DNA of 64,000 bases, from NCBI RefSeq assembly GCF_020616515.1, contig NZ_CP085135.1, positions 372,001-436,000 on the forward strand, given 5' to 3'. Numbering within the stretch: position 1 is the stretch's first letter; the number at the start of each line of letters is the position of its first letter. The DNA comes from Mesorhizobium sp. PAMC28654. Lineage in GTDB: Bacteria > Pseudomonadota > Alphaproteobacteria > Rhizobiales > Rhizobiaceae. The position numbers and the translations under genes were made by a program. This document shows positions 15,925 through 25,515 of the stretch, piece after piece. The notes beneath the pieces are model-generated. The model saw only the letters and a program-made list of their open reading frames with translations, did not search any database and was not told where the DNA came from.

Positions 15925-18227
15925 CGTCTCCTGCCGCGCGAACCTGGACGCGATTGCGACGCGCGGGCGCGGCCCTTAGCCTTGTGAAACGACCGCTTGG
16001 AGCCTGGCAGGGGCTTCGGGTCGGTCAACATCTCGAATCGCATCGCTCCGGCCATGGGGGCTACCTCAATCAGGCGAACCTCGACGCGATCCGCCAACTG
16101 ATAACCCTTGCCGCTGCGTTCTCCGAAAAGCGAGCGGGCCGCTTCGTCGTATATATAGTAATCGCCGCCCAAGGTTGACACCGGGATGAAACCATCCGCG
16201 CCGAACTGCGGCAATTGGACAAAAAGTCCTGACTTGGTGACGCCTGAAATGCGCGCGTCGAAACGATCGTCGATACGCTCGGCAAGATATGCGGCGATCA
16301 GCCGGTCGACCGTGTCGCGCTCTGCTGCCATGGCGCGGCGTTCGTTGCCGGAAATCAGCACGGAAACATCTTCGAGCCGCGCCTCCTCATCCTGCGTCAA
16401 TCCGCCTGGGCCGAGATCGAGTGCGGCAATAAGTCCGCGATGCACGATGAGATCGGCATAACGGCGGATCGGCGAGGTGAAGTGCGCATAGCGTTTCAGG
16501 TTGAGGCCGAAATGGCCGATATTCTTGGGCGAGTATTCTGCCTGGCTCTGCGAGCGCAGCACCACCTCGTTGACCAGTCCTTCATTGTCGTCACCGCGTA
16601 CGCGCTCCAGAATGCCATTGAACTGGGCAGGGCGCATCTGCGCGCCCCGCGCCAGCGACAATCCAAGCGTCTGCAGGAACTCGCGCAGCGATTCCTGCTT
16701 GGCCAGCGATGGCGCGTCATGAACGCGGAAAACCAGCGCCTGTTTCTTCGCCTCCAATGTCTCCGCTGCCGCGACATTGGCCTGGATCATGAATTCTTCG
16801 ATCAGTTTGTGGGCGTCGAGCCGCTCCGGAACGATGACGCGGTCGACGGTTCCGTCAGGCTTGAGAATGATCTTGCGCTCGGGCAAGTCCAGTTCCAGCG
16901 GCTGGCGGCCGTCGCGGCCGCGCTTCAGGACCGCGTAGGCGGCCCAGAGCGGCTTCAGCACGGTGTCGAGGATCGGGCCGGTCTTGTCGTCCGGGGCTCC
17001 GTCGATCGCGGCCTGCGCCTGCTGGTAGGAGAGTTTCGCCGCCGACTTCATCATGACACGGTGGAAGGAATGCCTGATCTTGCGGCCTTCGGCCGAAAAC
17101 ACCATGCGCACGGCCAATGCCGGCCGGTCCTGGCCTTCGCGCAGCGAACAGAGGTCGTTGGAGATACGCTCGGGCAGCATCGGCACGACGCGATCCGGGA
17201 AATAGACCGAATTGCCACGCTTCAGCGCCTCGCGGTCAAGTGCTGTGCCATAACGGACATAGGCGGCGACATCGGCGATCGCAACGGTGGCAACCACGCC
17301 GCCGGGGTTGTTCTCGTCCGGATCGGCTATCGCGAACACCGCGTCGTCATGGTCTTTGGCGTCGGCCGGATCGATGGTGAGCAAGGGCAGGTCGCGCCAG
17401 TCCTCGCGATGGGCCATCGTGGCTGGCTGGACGGCTTCGGACTCGGCGATGACGTCGTCCGGAAAGATGTGCGGGATATCGTGGGCATGGATGGCGATCA
17501 TCGAGACCGCCTTTTCGCTGGTCAGCGAGCCCAGAACCGCCAGCACCTTGGCCCTGGGCAGCCCAAAGCGGGAGGCTCGCGCCGGCTCGACCTCGACCAG
17601 ATCGCCGTTCTTCGCGCCGTTCTGGAATTCCTTGTCGACGATCAGTTCCGGCTGGCGCCGCTCCACGGGCTCTATGCGGAAGGTGCCATCCTGCAGGATG
17701 CGAAACACACCCAGGACCGCATCGGTGCGCTTCTCGAAAATCTTCATCACCCGGCCGGTGTAGGCGGGGCCAGTCGCGTCGTTGGTCGGGAAGGTCTTGG
17801 CCAGTACGCGGTCGCCGATGCCCGGTGCCGGGCCGTTGCCGCTACGCGAGACGCGAATGGAGATGACAGGCGGCTCGCCGGTGCCGACGGCTTCCACCGG
17901 ATGCGCCAGCAAGACGCCATCGCCGTCGCGGCCAAAAATGTCGAGCACGGCGACATGGGGCAGGGCGCCGACACGGGCAAGTTTCTTGCGCTCCTTGGTC
18001 AGCAGGCCCTCGTCCTGCAGATCGTGCAAGATGTCCTTCAGCCAGATGCGGTCGTCGCCGCGCAGCGCGAACGCCTTTGCTATATCGCGCTTTCCCGCGC
18101 GATCCGGATTTTCGGCGATGTAGCGCAGGATTTCATCGCGCGAGGGCTTGTAGTCGTCCTTGACCTTGGCCCTGTTGTCGGCGGTGCGCGGATCGCCGTG
18201 ACTTCTACCGGTGATCCTTCGCGCCAC
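15921..18227 (-). CDS. rnr: Ribonuclease R
   Basis: A 768-aa RNase II/R-family exoribonuclease: N-terminal helix-turn-helix and cold-shock OB domains, an RNB catalytic domain with 'LLTIDPADAKDHDDAVFA' (the catalytic Asp cluster) near residue 290, and a C-terminal S1 domain ('RISGVTKSGLFVQLPQFGADGFIPVSTLG'). The basic tail (KAKGRARASQSRPGSRGRRR) is usual for RNase R. It degrades structured RNA 3' to 5' in the cytoplasm. It lies six bases after topA and overlaps the DUF983 gene by four. Confidence 0.95.
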   Translation of the reverse strand: MARRITGRSHGDPRTADNRAKVKDDYKPSRDEILRYIAENPDRAGKRDIAKAFALRGDDRIWLKDILHDLQDEGLLTKERKKLARVGALPHVAVLDIFGRDGDGVLLAHPVEAVGTGEPPVISIRVSRSGNGPAPGIGDRVLAKTFPTNDATGPAYTGRVMKIFEKRTDAVLGVFRILQDGTFRIEPVERRQPELIVDKEFQNGAKNGDLVEVEPARASRFGLPRAKVLAVLGSLTSEKAVSMIAIHAHDIPHIFPDDVIAESEAVQPATMAHREDWRDLPLLTIDPADAKDHDDAVFAIADPDENNPGGVVATVAIADVAAYVRYGTALDREALKRGNSVYFPDRVVPMLPERISNDLCSLREGQDRPALAVRMVFSAEGRKIRHSFHRVMMKSAAKLSYQQAQAAIDGAPDDKTGPILDTVLKPLWAAYAVLKRGRDGRQPLELDLPERKIILKPDGTVDRVIVPERLDAHKLIEEFMIQANVAAAETLEAKKQALVFRVHDAPSLAKQESLREFLQTLGLSLARGAQMRPAQFNGILERVRGDDNEGLVNEVVLRSQSQAEYSPKNIGHFGLNLKRYAHFTSPIRRYADLIVHRGLIAALDLGPGGLTQDEEARLEDVSVLISGNERRAMAAERDTVDRLIAAYLAERIDDRFDARISGVTKSGLFVQLPQFGADGFIPVSTLGGDYYIYDEAARSLFGERSGKGYQLADRVEVRLIEVAPMAGAMRFEMLTDPKPLPGSKRSFHKAKGRARASQSRPGSRGRRR

Positions 18228-18233
18228 GCTGAC

Positions 18234-20855
18234 CTATCCTTTTTTCTTTGCTGCCGGCTTCTTAGCCGCCGTTTTCTTGGTTGCCGGTGCCTTGGCCGCG
18301 GCAGCCTTGCGGACCGGCTTCTTGCCGCCGCCGCCCTTGGCTTCCTTCTCGGCAATCAGCGCCAAGGCATCCTCGATCGTCACCGACTGCGGATCCTTGC
18401 CCTTGGGCAGCGTGGCGTTGACCTTGCCGAAGTTCACGTAAGGCCCGTATTTGCCGTCACGCACGACGATCTTGCCGCCACCATCGGGATGCTCGCCGAG
18501 CTCCTTCAGGGCCGCGGCGGTGCCGCCATTGCGGCCGCCCTTGCCCTTCAGCTGCTTCTCGGCAATCACCGAGACGGCGCGGTTCAATCCGATCGAGAAC
18601 ACATCCTCGATGCTCTCAAGGTTGGCGTAGGTTCCGTCATGCAGGACGAACGGGCCGTAGCGGCCGAGCCCGGCGGAAATCATCTTGCCGGATTCCGGAT
18701 GCTGGCCGACATCGCGCGGCAGCGCCAGCAAGGCGAGCGCCTTTTCGTGGTCGATGGACTCCGGCGTCCAGCCCTTGGGCAGGCTGGAACGCTTGGCTTC
18801 CTTGCCGTCGCCACGCTGGATGTAGGGGCCGAAGCGGCCGCTGCGCAGCGTGATTTCCTCGGCCGTGTACGGATCCTTGCCGAGCACCTTGGTACCGTCA
18901 TCGCCGCCGCCGTTGTCGCCATTCGGGTTGGCGGCGTCGCCGAGCTGGCGAGTGAAGCAGCATTCGGGATAGTTTGAACAGCCAACGAAGGCGCCGAACT
19001 TGCCGAGCTTCAGCGACAGGTTGCCGCTGCCGCATTTTGGACAGATGCGGGGGTTCGAACCGTCCTCGCGGGCGGGGAAAACCAGCGGCGCCAGCTCTTC
19101 GTTGAGAGCATCGAGAACGTCGGTGACGCGCAATTCCTTGATGTCGGCGACGGCGCCCGAAAAATCCTTCCAGAAGTCGCGCAGCACATCCTTCCAGGCG
19201 AGCTTGCCGTCCGAAATCTCGTCGAGCTTTTCCTCAAGCGATGCCGTGAAGTCGTACTCGACATAGCGCTCGAAGAAGCTTTCCAGGAAAGCCGACAGCA
19301 GGCGGCCCTTGGCCTGCGGCACCAGCCGGCGCTTGTCGATGGTGACATAGTCACGATCCTCAAGCGTCTTCAGGATCGCCGTATAGGTCGACGGGCGGCC
19401 AATGCCGAGCTCTTCCAGCTTCTTGATCAGCGAGGCTTCCGAATAACGCGGCGGCGGCTCTGTCGTGTGCTGGGTGGCGTTGATGGCCTGGCGTGCCAAC
19501 TGTTCGCCGGGGCGGATCTCGGGCAGGCGGCGGCTTTCCTCGTCTTCCGCGTCATCGTCCTTCTGGTCGGTGTAGGCGGCGATGAAGCCATCGAAGCGAA
19601 CGACCGAGCCGATAGCGCGCAGCTCGGCGCTGCGGGCGCCGTTGACGGCTTCGATCTCGACGGTGGTACGCTCGATCTCGGCCGGCTGCATCTGGCTGGC
19701 GATGGCGCGCTTCCAGATCAACTCATAGAGCCGCATCTGATCGGAATCGAGATACTGCCTGACCGATGCCGGAGTGCGCATGAAATCCGTCGGGCGGATC
19801 GCTTCGTGCGCTTCCTGGGCATTCTTGGCCTTGGCGGTGTATTGGCGCGGCTTTTCGGGCAGATATTTTGGTCCGAACTCCTTGGCAATGGCGTCACGAG
19901 CAGCAGAGATCGCCTCCGGTGCCATCTGAACGCCATCGGTTCGCATGTAGGTGATCAGGCCGGTGGTCTCCCCGCCGATTTCCATGCCTTCATACAGCCG
20001 CTGCGCCACCTGCATGGTGCGGCTGGCCGAAAAGCCGAGCCCCGATGAGGCGGCCTGCTGCAGCGTCGAGGTGGTGAAGGGCGGGCCGGGATTGCGCTTT
20101 GTCGGCTTGGCTTCGACCGAGGCGACCTTGAAGGTCGCGCCTTCGAGCATCGACTTGATGTCGTCGGCCTGCGTCTTGTTGGCTATATCGAGCTTTTGCA
20201 GCTTCTTGCTCTCGAACGCGGTCAGCCGAGCCTCGAAAGTCTCGTTGCGCGGAGTGCCGAGCAGTGCGGCGATCTGCCAGTATTCCTCGCGGATGAACCG
20301 CTCGATCTCGGATTCGCGGTCGCAGACCAAGCGCAAGGCCACGGACTGGACGCGGCCGGCGGAGCGGGCGCCCGGCAATTTGCGCCACAGAACGGGTGAG
20401 AGTGTGAAACCGACAAGATAGTCGAGCGCGCGGCGGGCGAGATAGGCATCGACCAGCGGCACATCGATCTGGCGCGGATTGGCCATCGCTTCCAGCACCG
20501 ACGACTTGGTGATGGCGTTGAAGACGACACGGCTGACCGTCTTGTCCTTCAACGCGCGCTTCTGCTTGAGCACTTCCAGAACGTGCCAGGAGATTGCTTC
20601 GCCCTCACGATCCGGATCGGTTGCGAGGATCAGGCCATCGGCATCCTTCACCGCCTGGGCGATTTCGGCGAGGCGTTTGCCCGAGGCCGTGTCGACAGCC
20701 CAGGACATGGCAAAATCCTCGTCCGGGCGCACCGAGCCGTCCTTGGCCGGCAAATCACGGACGTGACCAAACGAGGCCAGAACCTTGTAGTTCTTTCCCA
20801 GGTACTTGTTGATTGTCTTCGCCTTGGCCGGCGATTCGACGACGACTACGTCCAT
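18234..20855 (-). CDS. topA: DNA topoisomerase I
   Basis: An 873-aa type IA topoisomerase. The N-terminal Toprim domain has 'VVVESPAKAKTI' and 'LATDPDREGEAI' (acidic metal site). The nucleophilic Tyr is in 'GLITYMRTDGV' near residue 320. A four-Cys zinc motif 'CPKCGSGN...CSNYPEC' lies near 600, followed by further ribbon-like repeats ('LRSGRFGPYIQRGDG', 'GLGRYGPFVLHDG', 'VRDGKYGPYVNFG') and a Lys/Ala-rich tail. It relaxes negative supercoils. It heads the minus-strand unit continuing into rnr. Confidence 0.96.
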   Translation of the reverse strand: MDVVVVESPAKAKTINKYLGKNYKVLASFGHVRDLPAKDGSVRPDEDFAMSWAVDTASGKRLAEIAQAVKDADGLILATDPDREGEAISWHVLEVLKQKRALKDKTVSRVVFNAITKSSVLEAMANPRQIDVPLVDAYLARRALDYLVGFTLSPVLWRKLPGARSAGRVQSVALRLVCDRESEIERFIREEYWQIAALLGTPRNETFEARLTAFESKKLQKLDIANKTQADDIKSMLEGATFKVASVEAKPTKRNPGPPFTTSTLQQAASSGLGFSASRTMQVAQRLYEGMEIGGETTGLITYMRTDGVQMAPEAISAARDAIAKEFGPKYLPEKPRQYTAKAKNAQEAHEAIRPTDFMRTPASVRQYLDSDQMRLYELIWKRAIASQMQPAEIERTTVEIEAVNGARSAELRAIGSVVRFDGFIAAYTDQKDDDAEDEESRRLPEIRPGEQLARQAINATQHTTEPPPRYSEASLIKKLEELGIGRPSTYTAILKTLEDRDYVTIDKRRLVPQAKGRLLSAFLESFFERYVEYDFTASLEEKLDEISDGKLAWKDVLRDFWKDFSGAVADIKELRVTDVLDALNEELAPLVFPAREDGSNPRICPKCGSGNLSLKLGKFGAFVGCSNYPECCFTRQLGDAANPNGDNGGGDDGTKVLGKDPYTAEEITLRSGRFGPYIQRGDGKEAKRSSLPKGWTPESIDHEKALALLALPRDVGQHPESGKMISAGLGRYGPFVLHDGTYANLESIEDVFSIGLNRAVSVIAEKQLKGKGGRNGGTAAALKELGEHPDGGGKIVVRDGKYGPYVNFGKVNATLPKGKDPQSVTIEDALALIAEKEAKGGGGKKPVRKAAAAKAPATKKTAAKKPAAKKKG

Positions 20856-21297
20856 GAGGTCTCATATCAGCTGTGATGCGGCAGAAGAATTCCGCTGCGC
20901 GCGACGAAATCTCGTTCAATTTGTCGCTCACATGGCCGCGCTTTTGCATCCGGTCAAGGGCGAACGCCCAAAATGCATGTCTTGTGCGATGTATGCAATC
21001 GGCCGATGCGGAGCGAAATTTGAGGGCAAGAGCTGGGTTGTTGCTGCCACAGGGCAAGCCGACAACGAAGCCGGAAGGAGGAACAAATCACGTTGAATAT
21101 AAGGGGAACATTGATCCGGCGCCACCCTTTGTGAAAATGCGCGGTGACTAGCTGTCCGTTGAGGCCGGACCGGTTGCGCCCCGGCCGAGGGTTTGCGACG
21201 CCCCCGCCGGGGCGGATCGGATGGGAAACCGGCCGCCGGGGTTGGAGAATTGTCCGGCGACCGGAACCGTCGGGAATGAAAGCGGTTCAGTTTGGGC
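20856..21297. other. Intergenic region upstream of topA
   Basis: A 442-base stretch with no gene I can support; open frames here lack ribosome binding sites and family-like sequence. It holds the topA promoter side and, near 21150-21250, very GC-rich inverted repeats (GGCCGGACCGG, CCCCGGCC, CCGCCGGGG) that could terminate or separate neighbouring units. Confidence 0.35.
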
Positions 21298-21675
21298 TCA
21301 ATCGGCCTTCAGAACGTGCCATACGCCGCCAACACCTTCGCCGCTCATGTCGCCGGCCTTCTTGTCCTTCATGAAAGTGTAGGCAGGCTTGCCGTCATAG
21401 GCCCACATCTTGGTGCCGTCGGTGCGGTCGACGACAGTCCATTCGCCGTCGGCCTTCGCGCCGGCCTCGGCCTTCAGCGGTGGCCAGTTGGTGGCGCATT
21501 TGTCGTAGCAGTTGGTCTTGCCCTTCTCGTCCTTGTCGAAGGTGTAAAGCGTCATGCCGTTGGCATCGGTGTAGATCTTGGTGCCTGCGACATCAGCTTC
21601 CTTCCACGCCTCGGCGGCAAAGGATGCGGCGGTGCCGAGCAAAAGCACGGCCAGTCCAACGATCATCGTCTTCAT
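21298..21675 (-). CDS. Exported COG4315-like repeat protein
   Basis: A 125-aa protein starting at 21675 with GGGAG six bases upstream. The signal peptide is MKTMIVGLAVLLLGTAASFA. Two copies of the 'secreted repeat of unknown function' follow: 'IYTDANGMTLYTFDKDEKGKTNCYDKCATNWPPL' (in pieces) and 'MWAYDGKPAYTFMKDKKAGD'. A Cys pair in the first copy likely forms a disulfide. There is no lipobox. It is probably periplasmic; function unknown. The neighbouring CcdA-like gene is divergent. Confidence 0.8.
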   Translation of the reverse strand: MKTMIVGLAVLLLGTAASFAAEAWKEADVAGTKIYTDANGMTLYTFDKDEKGKTNCYDKCATNWPPLKAEAGAKADGEWTVVDRTDGTKMWAYDGKPAYTFMKDKKAGDMSGEGVGGVWHVLKAD

Positions 21676-21854
21676 GAAAATCTCCCTGGGATGCAAAGAG
21701 GCGCGGCAAATCGCGGCCTCGTTCATGCAAACGCTCTCGGGATACTGTTTCTTCCGGACAATCCGCTTGACCGGAGCGACGACTTGCCACGCAACGGTGA
21801 TTGGCGGACAAGACTTGGCGTCGCTATATCGGCGCCACTGAGTGGAGCTTGGAA

Positions 21855-22601
21855 ATGGCATTGGACATCGGCTATGTCAGCGCGATCGGGGCGGGAGCCA
21901 TCTCGTTCCTGTCGCCTTGCGTGCTGCCGCTGGTGCCGCCCTATCTCTGCTACATGGCCGGCGTTTCGGTAGACGATTTCCGCGGCAATGCGGGCACCGC
22001 CGCGAAGGCTGTCGCGCGCGGCGCGCTGCTCTATTCCTCGCTCGCTTTCGTGCTTGGTTTTTCCACCGTTTTCGTGGCGCTCGGAGCCGGAGCCTCGACC
22101 ATCGGCCGGCTGCTGCGCGTCTGGCAGGAGCCGCTGGCGATGGGAGCCGGCGTGCTCATCATCCTGATGGGGCTGAATTTCCTCGGCATACTGCGCATTC
22201 CGCTGCTGTCGCGCGAGGCGCGCTTCCAGTCGCAGGGCAAGCCGGCAAGCGCTGTCGCCGCCTATGTCATGGGCTTGGCTTTCGCCTTCGGCTGGACGCC
22301 TTGCATCGGCCCGGTGCTTGGGCCGATCCTGACGCTGGCCGGCGGACGCGAGACGGTTGGCGAGGGCGCATTGCTGCTTGCCGCCTATTCGCTCGGCCTC
22401 GGCATTCCGTTCCTGATCGCGGCGCTGTTTTCCGGCGCCTTCATGCGTTTCCTTGGAAAATTCCGCGTCCATCTCGGTCGCGTAGAAAAGGCCATCGGGG
22501 CATTGCTGGTCGTCGCCGGCGTCTTCTTCCTCACCGGCGGCGTGCAGACCGTGTCCTATTGGCTGCTGGAAAATTTCCCGGTGCTTGGCCGACTGGGGTA
22601 G
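21855..22601 (+). CDS. ccdA: CcdA/DsbD-type cytochrome c biogenesis membrane protein
   Basis: A 248-aa protein with six membrane segments and the two redox Cys of the family, in 'FLSPCVLPLVPPYLCY' (near residue 20) and 'FAFGWTPCIGPVLGP' (near residue 150). It carries reducing equivalents from cytoplasmic thioredoxin to periplasmic thiol proteins for heme c attachment. ATG at 21855 with GGAG at 21843-21846. No thioredoxin-domain extension, so CcdA rather than full DsbD. Confidence 0.88.
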   Translation: MALDIGYVSAIGAGAISFLSPCVLPLVPPYLCYMAGVSVDDFRGNAGTAAKAVARGALLYSSLAFVLGFSTVFVALGAGASTIGRLLRVWQEPLAMGAGVLIILMGLNFLGILRIPLLSREARFQSQGKPASAVAAYVMGLAFAFGWTPCIGPVLGPILTLAGGRETVGEGALLLAAYSLGLGIPFLIAALFSGAFMRFLGKFRVHLGRVEKAIGALLVVAGVFFLTGGVQTVSYWLLENFPVLGRLG

Positions 22602-22661
22602 GCAGCGCGCCAAGGCAAGTTCGCTGGCGGCGTTGTCAACCCGGCCGGTTGCAAGCCGTTC

Positions 22662-22994
22662 TCATTGAAGCGGATTGCCGGAAAGGTTGTTCTGCAACTT
22701 GTCAAGCCAAGCTTTGAGTCGTGCGGCATCGTCGTTGTTGGCCCCGCCATTGCCCTGATCGTTGCCAACATTGCTGTTGCCGTTCCCATCGGTGGCGTTG
22801 TCGTTGCCGTTGTTGTTGCCGGTGTTGAAATTGCCGTTGTCGTTTCCCGAATTGCCGTTGCCATTGCCGTTGCCGACATTGCCATTGCCGTTTCCATTTC
22901 CGCTACCAGCCATCACGGAGGTCACGGAAAACGCTACCGCCAAAGCGACAGCGAACATGAGCAGGACGGTGATCGTTGATGTGTTGTTGGCCAT
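22662..22994 (-). CDS. Exported Gly-Asn-repeat protein
   Basis: A 110-aa protein with signal peptide MANNTSTITVLLMFAVALAV...VMA. Residues 30-88 are almost entirely G-N dipeptides broken by V, S, D, F or T every few units, and the C-terminal tail 'DDAARLKAWLDKLQNNL' is amphipathic. No family function is known to me. A longer relative lies directly upstream on the same strand (23168-23617), so the two look like a tandem pair. The repetitive Gly/Asn body suggests a flat or flexible extracellular or periplasmic structural protein (inference). Confidence 0.65.
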   Translation of the reverse strand: MANNTSTITVLLMFAVALAVAFSVTSVMAGSGNGNGNGNVGNGNGNGNSGNDNGNFNTGNNNGNDNATDGNGNSNVGNDQGNGGANNDDAARLKAWLDKLQNNLSGNPLQ

Positions 22995-23129
22995 CGTTCA
23001 CCTCACGGAGAGTTGCCGTTTGCCTCTGAAGCCCCCGTTGCCGGCCCGGTATGCTGGTCCGGCTGCTGTGATAGCCCAATTTCCGTTGGCCGGCGCTGTG
23101 CCGTTGCCAGCATTACCGTTGCCGGCCAA

Positions 23130-23166
23130 CGTTACTTTTACTCGTACTCGTACTATTACTATTACT
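23130..23166 (-). repeat. Hexamer repeat AGTAAT/AGTACG/AGTAAA
   Basis: On the minus strand, six consecutive hexamers of the form AGTANN follow the stop codon of the GGT-repeat gene: AGTAAT twice, AGTACG twice, AGTAAA, AGTAAC. The DNA continues into GC-rich GGCAACGG-type repeats up to the next gene. This may be a decayed extension of the repeat gene. Confidence 0.55.
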
Positions 23167-23167
23167 C

Positions 23168-23617
23168 TTACTTAGGGCAAATGCTTTCGAAAGAGTGGAA
23201 ACCACCGCAGACCGTCGAGACCGACGTCTGGGAGGAGCCGGATCGGCTATTGCTTCCGCCGCCAGTACCACCCGTGCCGCCAGTACCACCCGTGCCGCCG
23301 GTGCCACCCGTGCCACCCGTGCCGCCAGTACCACCCGTGCCACCAGTACCTCCGGTGCCGCCGTTGCCGTTGCCGTTGCCGTTGCCATTGCCGACACCGG
23401 TATTGCCGTTGCCGTTACCGTTGCCGTTGCCGATGCCGGAATTACCGTTACCGTTGCCGTTACCGTTGCCGATACCGGAATTGCCATTTCCGTTTCCGTT
23501 GCCGTTTCCGACGCCTGAGTTGCCATTGCCGTTTCCATTACCGCTTCCGACAGACATAGCGTCGGAGTAGCCAGTAAAGGCAACCAGAATTGCTGCAACG
23601 AGAAGGATCTTTTTCAT
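23168..23617 (-). CDS. Exported Gly-Asn / Gly-Gly-Thr repeat protein
   Basis: A 149-aa protein with signal peptide MKKILLVAAILVAFTGYSDA. It contains five units of about twelve residues of the form GNGNGNGNSGIG (residues about 25-85), then about eleven GGT triplets (about 86-118), then a short tail with two Cys (STVCGGFHSFESICPK), possibly disulfide-linked. AAGGAT lies just upstream of the ATG. No family recognised. Low-complexity coding DNA like this is prone to length change by slippage. Confidence 0.65.
   Translation of the reverse strand: MKKILLVAAILVAFTGYSDAMSVGSGNGNGNGNSGVGNGNGNGNGNSGIGNGNGNGNGNSGIGNGNGNGNGNTGVGNGNGNGNGNGGTGGTGGTGGTGGTGGTGGTGGTGGTGGTGGTGGGSNSRSGSSQTSVSTVCGGFHSFESICPK
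23268..23545 (-). repeat. Coding tandem repeats of the GN/GGT protein
   Basis: Two adjoining arrays are seen directly in the DNA: a 9-mer array of the GGTGGCACG type near 23268-23366 (coding GGT), and a 36-mer-like array rich in GGCAACGG near 23369-23545 (coding GN). Codon variants within each unit show that it is partly diverged, not freshly amplified. Confidence 0.75.
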
Positions 23618-24138
23618 AGCCGCATCCTCTTCCTGAGATGTGCGTATTGATTACTTCTTGCCAACAACCAATCCGTGATGGCAAAGTTAACGATCTCATC
23701 ATCGGTCGATACGGAATTTAAACAATTGTGATTCACCCACGTATTGAGTCAGGTTTTAAGCGGGCATCCCTGTTCGGTTTATCCGCCCCGAGTCGGGAAA
23801 AGCCCGACAGGCAAGCCGGGAAAAAAGGCGTATTTATTCGCTCTGATTGTGGCGATGCGGCCATACTCGCGCCCCCTGCTCTGCCAGCGCGGTGCGCGAA
23901 GGTTTGCTGACGTCGCCTGCCACCGCTCCCATTTTCTGCCTGGGCAGTGACTCTGATGGGCAAGCAGGAAATCAAGTTCCTGATTTGATTGTCGTGAGTG
24001 CGACGGATCGGGCTCTGGACCCGCTGATCAAGAGGCAGTTGCTCCACCGGCTCACCGGAATTTAACCGCATTGGTGAAGCACTTCGCCACTGCTAGCATG
24101 CGTTGATTCCAAACTCCTTTTCTTACGGTTGCCATTCC
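23618..24138. other. Intergenic region before glmU
   Basis: A 521-base stretch without a supported gene. It is AT-richer near 23640-23740, where promoters for the minus-strand repeat gene are expected, and holds short inverted repeats around 23800. Short open frames on both strands overlap one another and have no family-like sequence. Confidence 0.35.
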
Positions 24139-25515
24139 ATGAGTCAGAGATCCTGCCTGTCCGTCATCCTCGCCGCCGGCGAGGGCACGCGCATGAAGAG
24201 TGCGCTGCCGAAGGTGCTGCACCAGATCGCCGGGCTACCGATGGTCGCCCATGTGGCGAAGGCGGCTGAAGCCGCCGGCGCCAGCAGCCAGGCGCTGGTG
24301 ATCGGCCACGGGGCCGACGAGATGCGCAAGGCAGCGCAGAAATTCGCTCCGAAGGCGGAGACGTTCGTGCAGGAGAAGCGGCTGGGCACGGCACATGCGG
24401 TGCTTGCCGCGCGCGAAGCGATATCAAGGGGTTATGACGATATCCTGGTCATGTTCGGCGACACGCCGCTGATCGACCCGGAGGCGCTCATCCTGGCGCG
24501 GCAGAAGCTGGCCAAAGGTGCGGCTGTCGTGGTCATCGGTTTCCGTCCGCCCAGTCCTGCCGGCTATGGCCGGCTGATCGAGAAAGGCGGCAAGCTCGTC
24601 GCCATCCGCGAGGAAAAGGACTGCAGCGAGGAAGAGAAGAAGATCACTTTCTGCAACGCCGGCATGATGGCGGTGGCCGGCAACCAGGCGCTGAAGCTGC
24701 TCGATGCGGTCGGCAACAAGAATGCCAAGGGCGAATATTACCTCACCGACATCGTGGAGATTGCCGGGGCGCAGGGGCTTGATGTCGTGGCCACCGAAGC
24801 AAGTTTCGAGAGCGCGCTTGGCATCAACAACCGCGCCGAACTGGCACAGGCTGAAGGTATCTGGCAGACCCGCCGCCGGCGTGAGGCGATGCTGTCCGGC
24901 GTGACGCTGATTGCGCCGGAAACCGTGTTCTTTTCCCACGACACCGAGATCGGCGCCGACACGATTGTCGAGCCAAACGTCTGGTTCGGGCCGGCGGTGA
25001 AAATTGCTGGTGGAGCCAAGATCCATGCCTTCAGCCACATCGAAGGCGCCACGATCGCATCGAACTGCGATGTCGGACCGTTCGCCCGACTGAGGCCGGG
25101 CGCCGACCTCAGGAACAAGGCCAAGGTCGGCAATTTCTGCGAGGTCAAGCAGGCTGTTATCGAGGAAGGCGCCAAGGTCAATCACCTCACCTATATCGGC
25201 GACGCTCGGGTCGGCGCGGGCGCCAATATCGGCGCCGGCACCATCACCTGCAACTATGACGGCTACTCGAAATTCTTCACCGACATCGGCGAGGGCGCTT
25301 TCATAGGCTCGAATTCCTCATTGGTGGCACCGGTGTCGATCGGCAAGGGCGGCTATATCGCCTCCGGCAGCGTGATCACCGAAAGCGTGCCTGATGATGC
25401 GCTGGCCTTCGGTCGCGCCCGCCAGAAGACGATCCCGGGCAAGGGCAAGGAATTGCGCGAGCGCTTCGCTTCGGCCGCGGCCGCGAAGAAGAAGGCGTCA
25501 GGCGCTGACCATTAG
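24139..25515 (+). CDS. glmU: Bifunctional GlcN-1-P acetyltransferase / GlcNAc-1-P uridyltransferase
   Basis: A 458-aa protein from the ATG at 24139. The N-terminal pyrophosphorylase has '[12 protein letters not shown]' near residue 10 and 'GDTPLI' near 105. The C-terminal left-handed beta-helix has hexapeptide repeats from about residue 255, including '[21 protein letters not shown]' (in pieces) with the acetyl-CoA/GlcN-1-P site. It makes UDP-GlcNAc for peptidoglycan and LPS in the cytoplasm. It lies two small genes before glmS, which supplies GlcN-6-P to the same pathway. Confidence 0.95.
   Translation: MSQRSCLSVILAAGEGTRMKSALPKVLHQIAGLPMVAHVAKAAEAAGASSQALVIGHGADEMRKAAQKFAPKAETFVQEKRLGTAHAVLAAREAISRGYDDILVMFGDTPLIDPEALILARQKLAKGAAVVVIGFRPPSPAGYGRLIEKGGKLVAIREEKDCSEEEKKITFCNAGMMAVAGNQALKLLDAVGNKNAKGEYYLTDIVEIAGAQGLDVVATEASFESALGINNRAELAQAEGIWQTRRRREAMLSGVTLIAPETVFFSHDTEIGADTIVEPNVWFGPAVKIAGGAKIHAFSHIEGATIASNCDVGPFARLRPGADLRNKAKVGNFCEVKQAVIEEGAKVNHLTYIGDARVGAGANIGAGTITCNYDGYSKFFTDIGEGAFIGSNSSLVAPVSIGKGGYIASGSVITESVPDDALAFGRARQKTIPGKGKELRERFASAAAAKKKASGADH

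Noticed and set aside
16440..18977. 845-codon plus-strand frame opposite rnr and topA
   Set aside because: It covers the ends of two clear genes on the other strand and shows no domain.
23268..23545. CRISPR array
   Set aside because: The repeats are contiguous coding units of 9 and about 36 bases without unique spacers.
23013..23570. Pro-rich plus-strand frame (VPP and LPLP repeats)
   Set aside because: It is the antisense of the Gly-Gly-Thr and Gly-Asn repeats; the minus-strand frame has a signal peptide and ribosome binding site.
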